Shown in pieces: positions 42,528 through 43,612 of a stretch of 43,612 bases of DNA (the stretch's first letter is position 1; each line of letters starts with the position of its first letter). The notes under the pieces were generated by a model. It was not told where the DNA came from. It worked only from the letters and a program-made list of their open reading frames with translations, and did not search any database. A program made the translations under genes and the position numbers. The stretch is from positions 1 to 43,612 of the forward strand of contig JAGWNT010000026.1 of NCBI GenBank assembly GCA_028871195.1, read 5' to 3'. Source of the DNA: REEB85 sp018971455. Its GTDB lineage: Bacteria > Pseudomonadota > Alphaproteobacteria > Acetobacterales > Acetobacteraceae.

Positions 42528-43612
42528 CTAGAATTGCGAGCCGATGCGGAAATACACCTCGTTGCGATCGTAATTGGCCAGCGCGGTGTTCGAGGCCCGT
42601 CTGGTGTATCGGTAGTCGACGCCGATCGTGACCTTCGGGGTGATCCGGTAGCTCAGCCCCACCGACATGTCGGCCTCGTTGTCGGCGCGGGTGGATTGCA
42701 GGTAGTCACTATGGCCCCAGGCGAGCCGGGCGAGGCCGGTGAGCCGCTCGGTCAGCCGTTGCTCCACCCGGCCGCCGAAAACAGTGTAGATGTAGCCAGG
42801 GCTGGCGAACAGAGTGGTCTCCTCGATCGAGCGCTCGGTGTAGAGCACCAGCACGGTCCCGGGCGTGGCCTGCCAGCGCAGGCTGCCATCGAAAGCGAGC
42901 TGCATGTTCTCCCTGAACCGCGGGTCATCGGCCTTGCGGCTTGCCATGCCGACGAAGATGTCGCCACGCAGGCTCGGCGCCAGCCGATAGAGCGCGCCCA
43001 CCCCGAGGCGGTAGCCATTGGAGGTGCGGGCATAGCCGAAATCGTCATGCGTCTGGTTGTACTGGCGCAGATCTCCCATCGCCTCGACATAGGGCCGGAA
43101 GCCGGGATTGGCGTCATATCGAACCAGGCCGCCGAAGGTGATGCGGTTGCGGTCGCGATCATGGTTGTTGATGATGCCGTTCGCGCTGTCGACATTGCCG
43201 AACACCACATGCTCGACCGCGCCGCCCAGGCGGATCGCAAAATCCCCCACGCGCTGCAGAACCCCGGCATAGCCGTTGGTCTCGCGATAGGGCGTCGGCG
43301 TGAAGCCTTCCACGGCGTCGGGCGACGACCGGTCCTCGTGCGCGGCAATGTAGGTGCCGCCAAGAACCACCTGCGTGGTGTCGGTCGCGTCGATGCGGCC
43401 TTCCACGTTGGCGTTCCAATCGACCGTGTTCTCATGCGGCGATCGGACGTAGCCGGTCAGATCGGTCTGCACATCGGCGGTCAGCGAGTGGCGCTTCCAG
43501 TCCGATTCGATGCTCAGCTTCGGCGAGATGGTGCCCAGCCAGTCCGCGCGCTTGCCGCTGCCGGTGGCGTAGATATTGCTGTCATAGATCGTCGCGGCCT
43601 GGATGCCGGGAT
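42528..43612 (-). CDS. outer membrane beta-barrel protein (BBP2_2-like porin), 5' end outside window
   Basis: The frame stays open from its stop to the right edge, so at least 361 residues are present and the N-terminus is missing. The visible part is a series of alternating hydrophobic and polar strands: IYDSNIYATG near the edge, then DWLGTISPKLSIESDWKRHSL, broken here, and many Tyr/Arg-rich strands. It ends in a terminal phenylalanine (VYFRIGSQF), the outer membrane assembly signal. Segments resemble BBP2_2 outer membrane proteins, often linked to surface polysaccharide or unknown export. No function can be assigned. Confidence 0.8.
   Translation of the reverse strand, partial: PGIQAATIYDSNIYATGSGKRADWLGTISPKLSIESDWKRHSLTADVQTDLTGYVRSPHENTVDWNANVEGRIDATDTTQVVLGGTYIAAHEDRSSPDAVEGFTPTPYRETNGYAGVLQRVGDFAIRLGGAVEHVVFGNVDSANGIINNHDRDRNRITFGGLVRYDANPGFRPYVEAMGDLRQYNQTHDDFGYARTSNGYRLGVGALYRLAPSLRGDIFVGMASRKADDPRFRENMQLAFDGSLRWQATPGTVLVLYTERSIEETTLFASPGYIYTVFGGRVEQRLTERLTGLARLAWGHSDYLQSTRADNEADMSVGLSYRITPKVTIGVDYRYTRRASNTALANYDRNEVYFRIGSQF

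Overview
The window is 43.6 kb of high-GC, gene-dense chromosome with about 39 protein genes, one tRNA, no gene-free stretch above about 220 bases, and no insertion sequence, phage gene or CRISPR array that I can see. Codon use, Tat-type signal peptides, a 180-kDa type NAD-glutamate dehydrogenase, a PEP-CTERM protein and a full periplasmic Sox system suggest an alphaproteobacterium. Acetobacteraceae/Rhodospirillales is my best guess, but it is an inference from gene content, not a proven placement.

Left part (1-9.3 kb): a secreted-type tyrosine phosphatase-like enzyme faces a two-gene unit of an acyl-CoA dehydrogenase and an APH-like kinase, which together resemble a split form of the ACAD10/ACAD11 fusion. 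Next come a DUF1223 thioredoxin-like protein, then a Dpp/Opp-type ABC importer (binding protein plus two permeases, no ATPases), then an exported acid phosphatase/phospholipase-C family enzyme with a Pho-box-like sequence upstream.

Middle (9.4-29.8 kb): cysH (APS reductase, assimilatory), whose start codon lies in a long hairpin; an MFS transporter; a LysR regulator with an acyl-CoA dehydrogenase and a CaiB-type CoA-transferase on one side and a two-subunit ThDP decarboxylase on the other; an RND efflux pair; a lone PEP-CTERM protein; two MaoC-fold hydratase subunits; the large NAD-glutamate dehydrogenase; a SulP anion transporter; and an SDR oxidoreductase. SulP and SDR are divergent around a 26-bp palindrome.

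Right part (29.8-43.6 kb): a four-gene PotABCD-like ABC importer; then a sulfur-oxidation locus with two arms. Leftward: a SoxH-like metallo-beta-lactamase-fold protein and a c-type cytochrome. Rightward: soxC-soxD-soxX-soxY-soxZ-soxA-soxK-soxB, followed by a translationally coupled periplasmic DsrE-like protein. SoxXA(K) should load thiosulfate on the SoxYZ carrier, SoxB should hydrolyse the sulfone, and SoxCD should oxidise the sulfane sulfur, with electrons passing to c-type cytochromes. No soxR, soxS, soxV, soxW or soxEF is visible here. A tRNA-Glu(TTC) follows the sox operon, and the window ends inside a beta-barrel outer membrane protein gene.

The sequence holds both assimilatory (cysH, possibly SulP) and dissimilatory (sox) sulfur genes. 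The least ordinary features are the start-codon hairpin of cysH, the LysR/ACAD/CoA-transferase/ThDP cluster, the large palindromes in divergent promoter regions, and the exported DsrE-like protein coupled to soxB.
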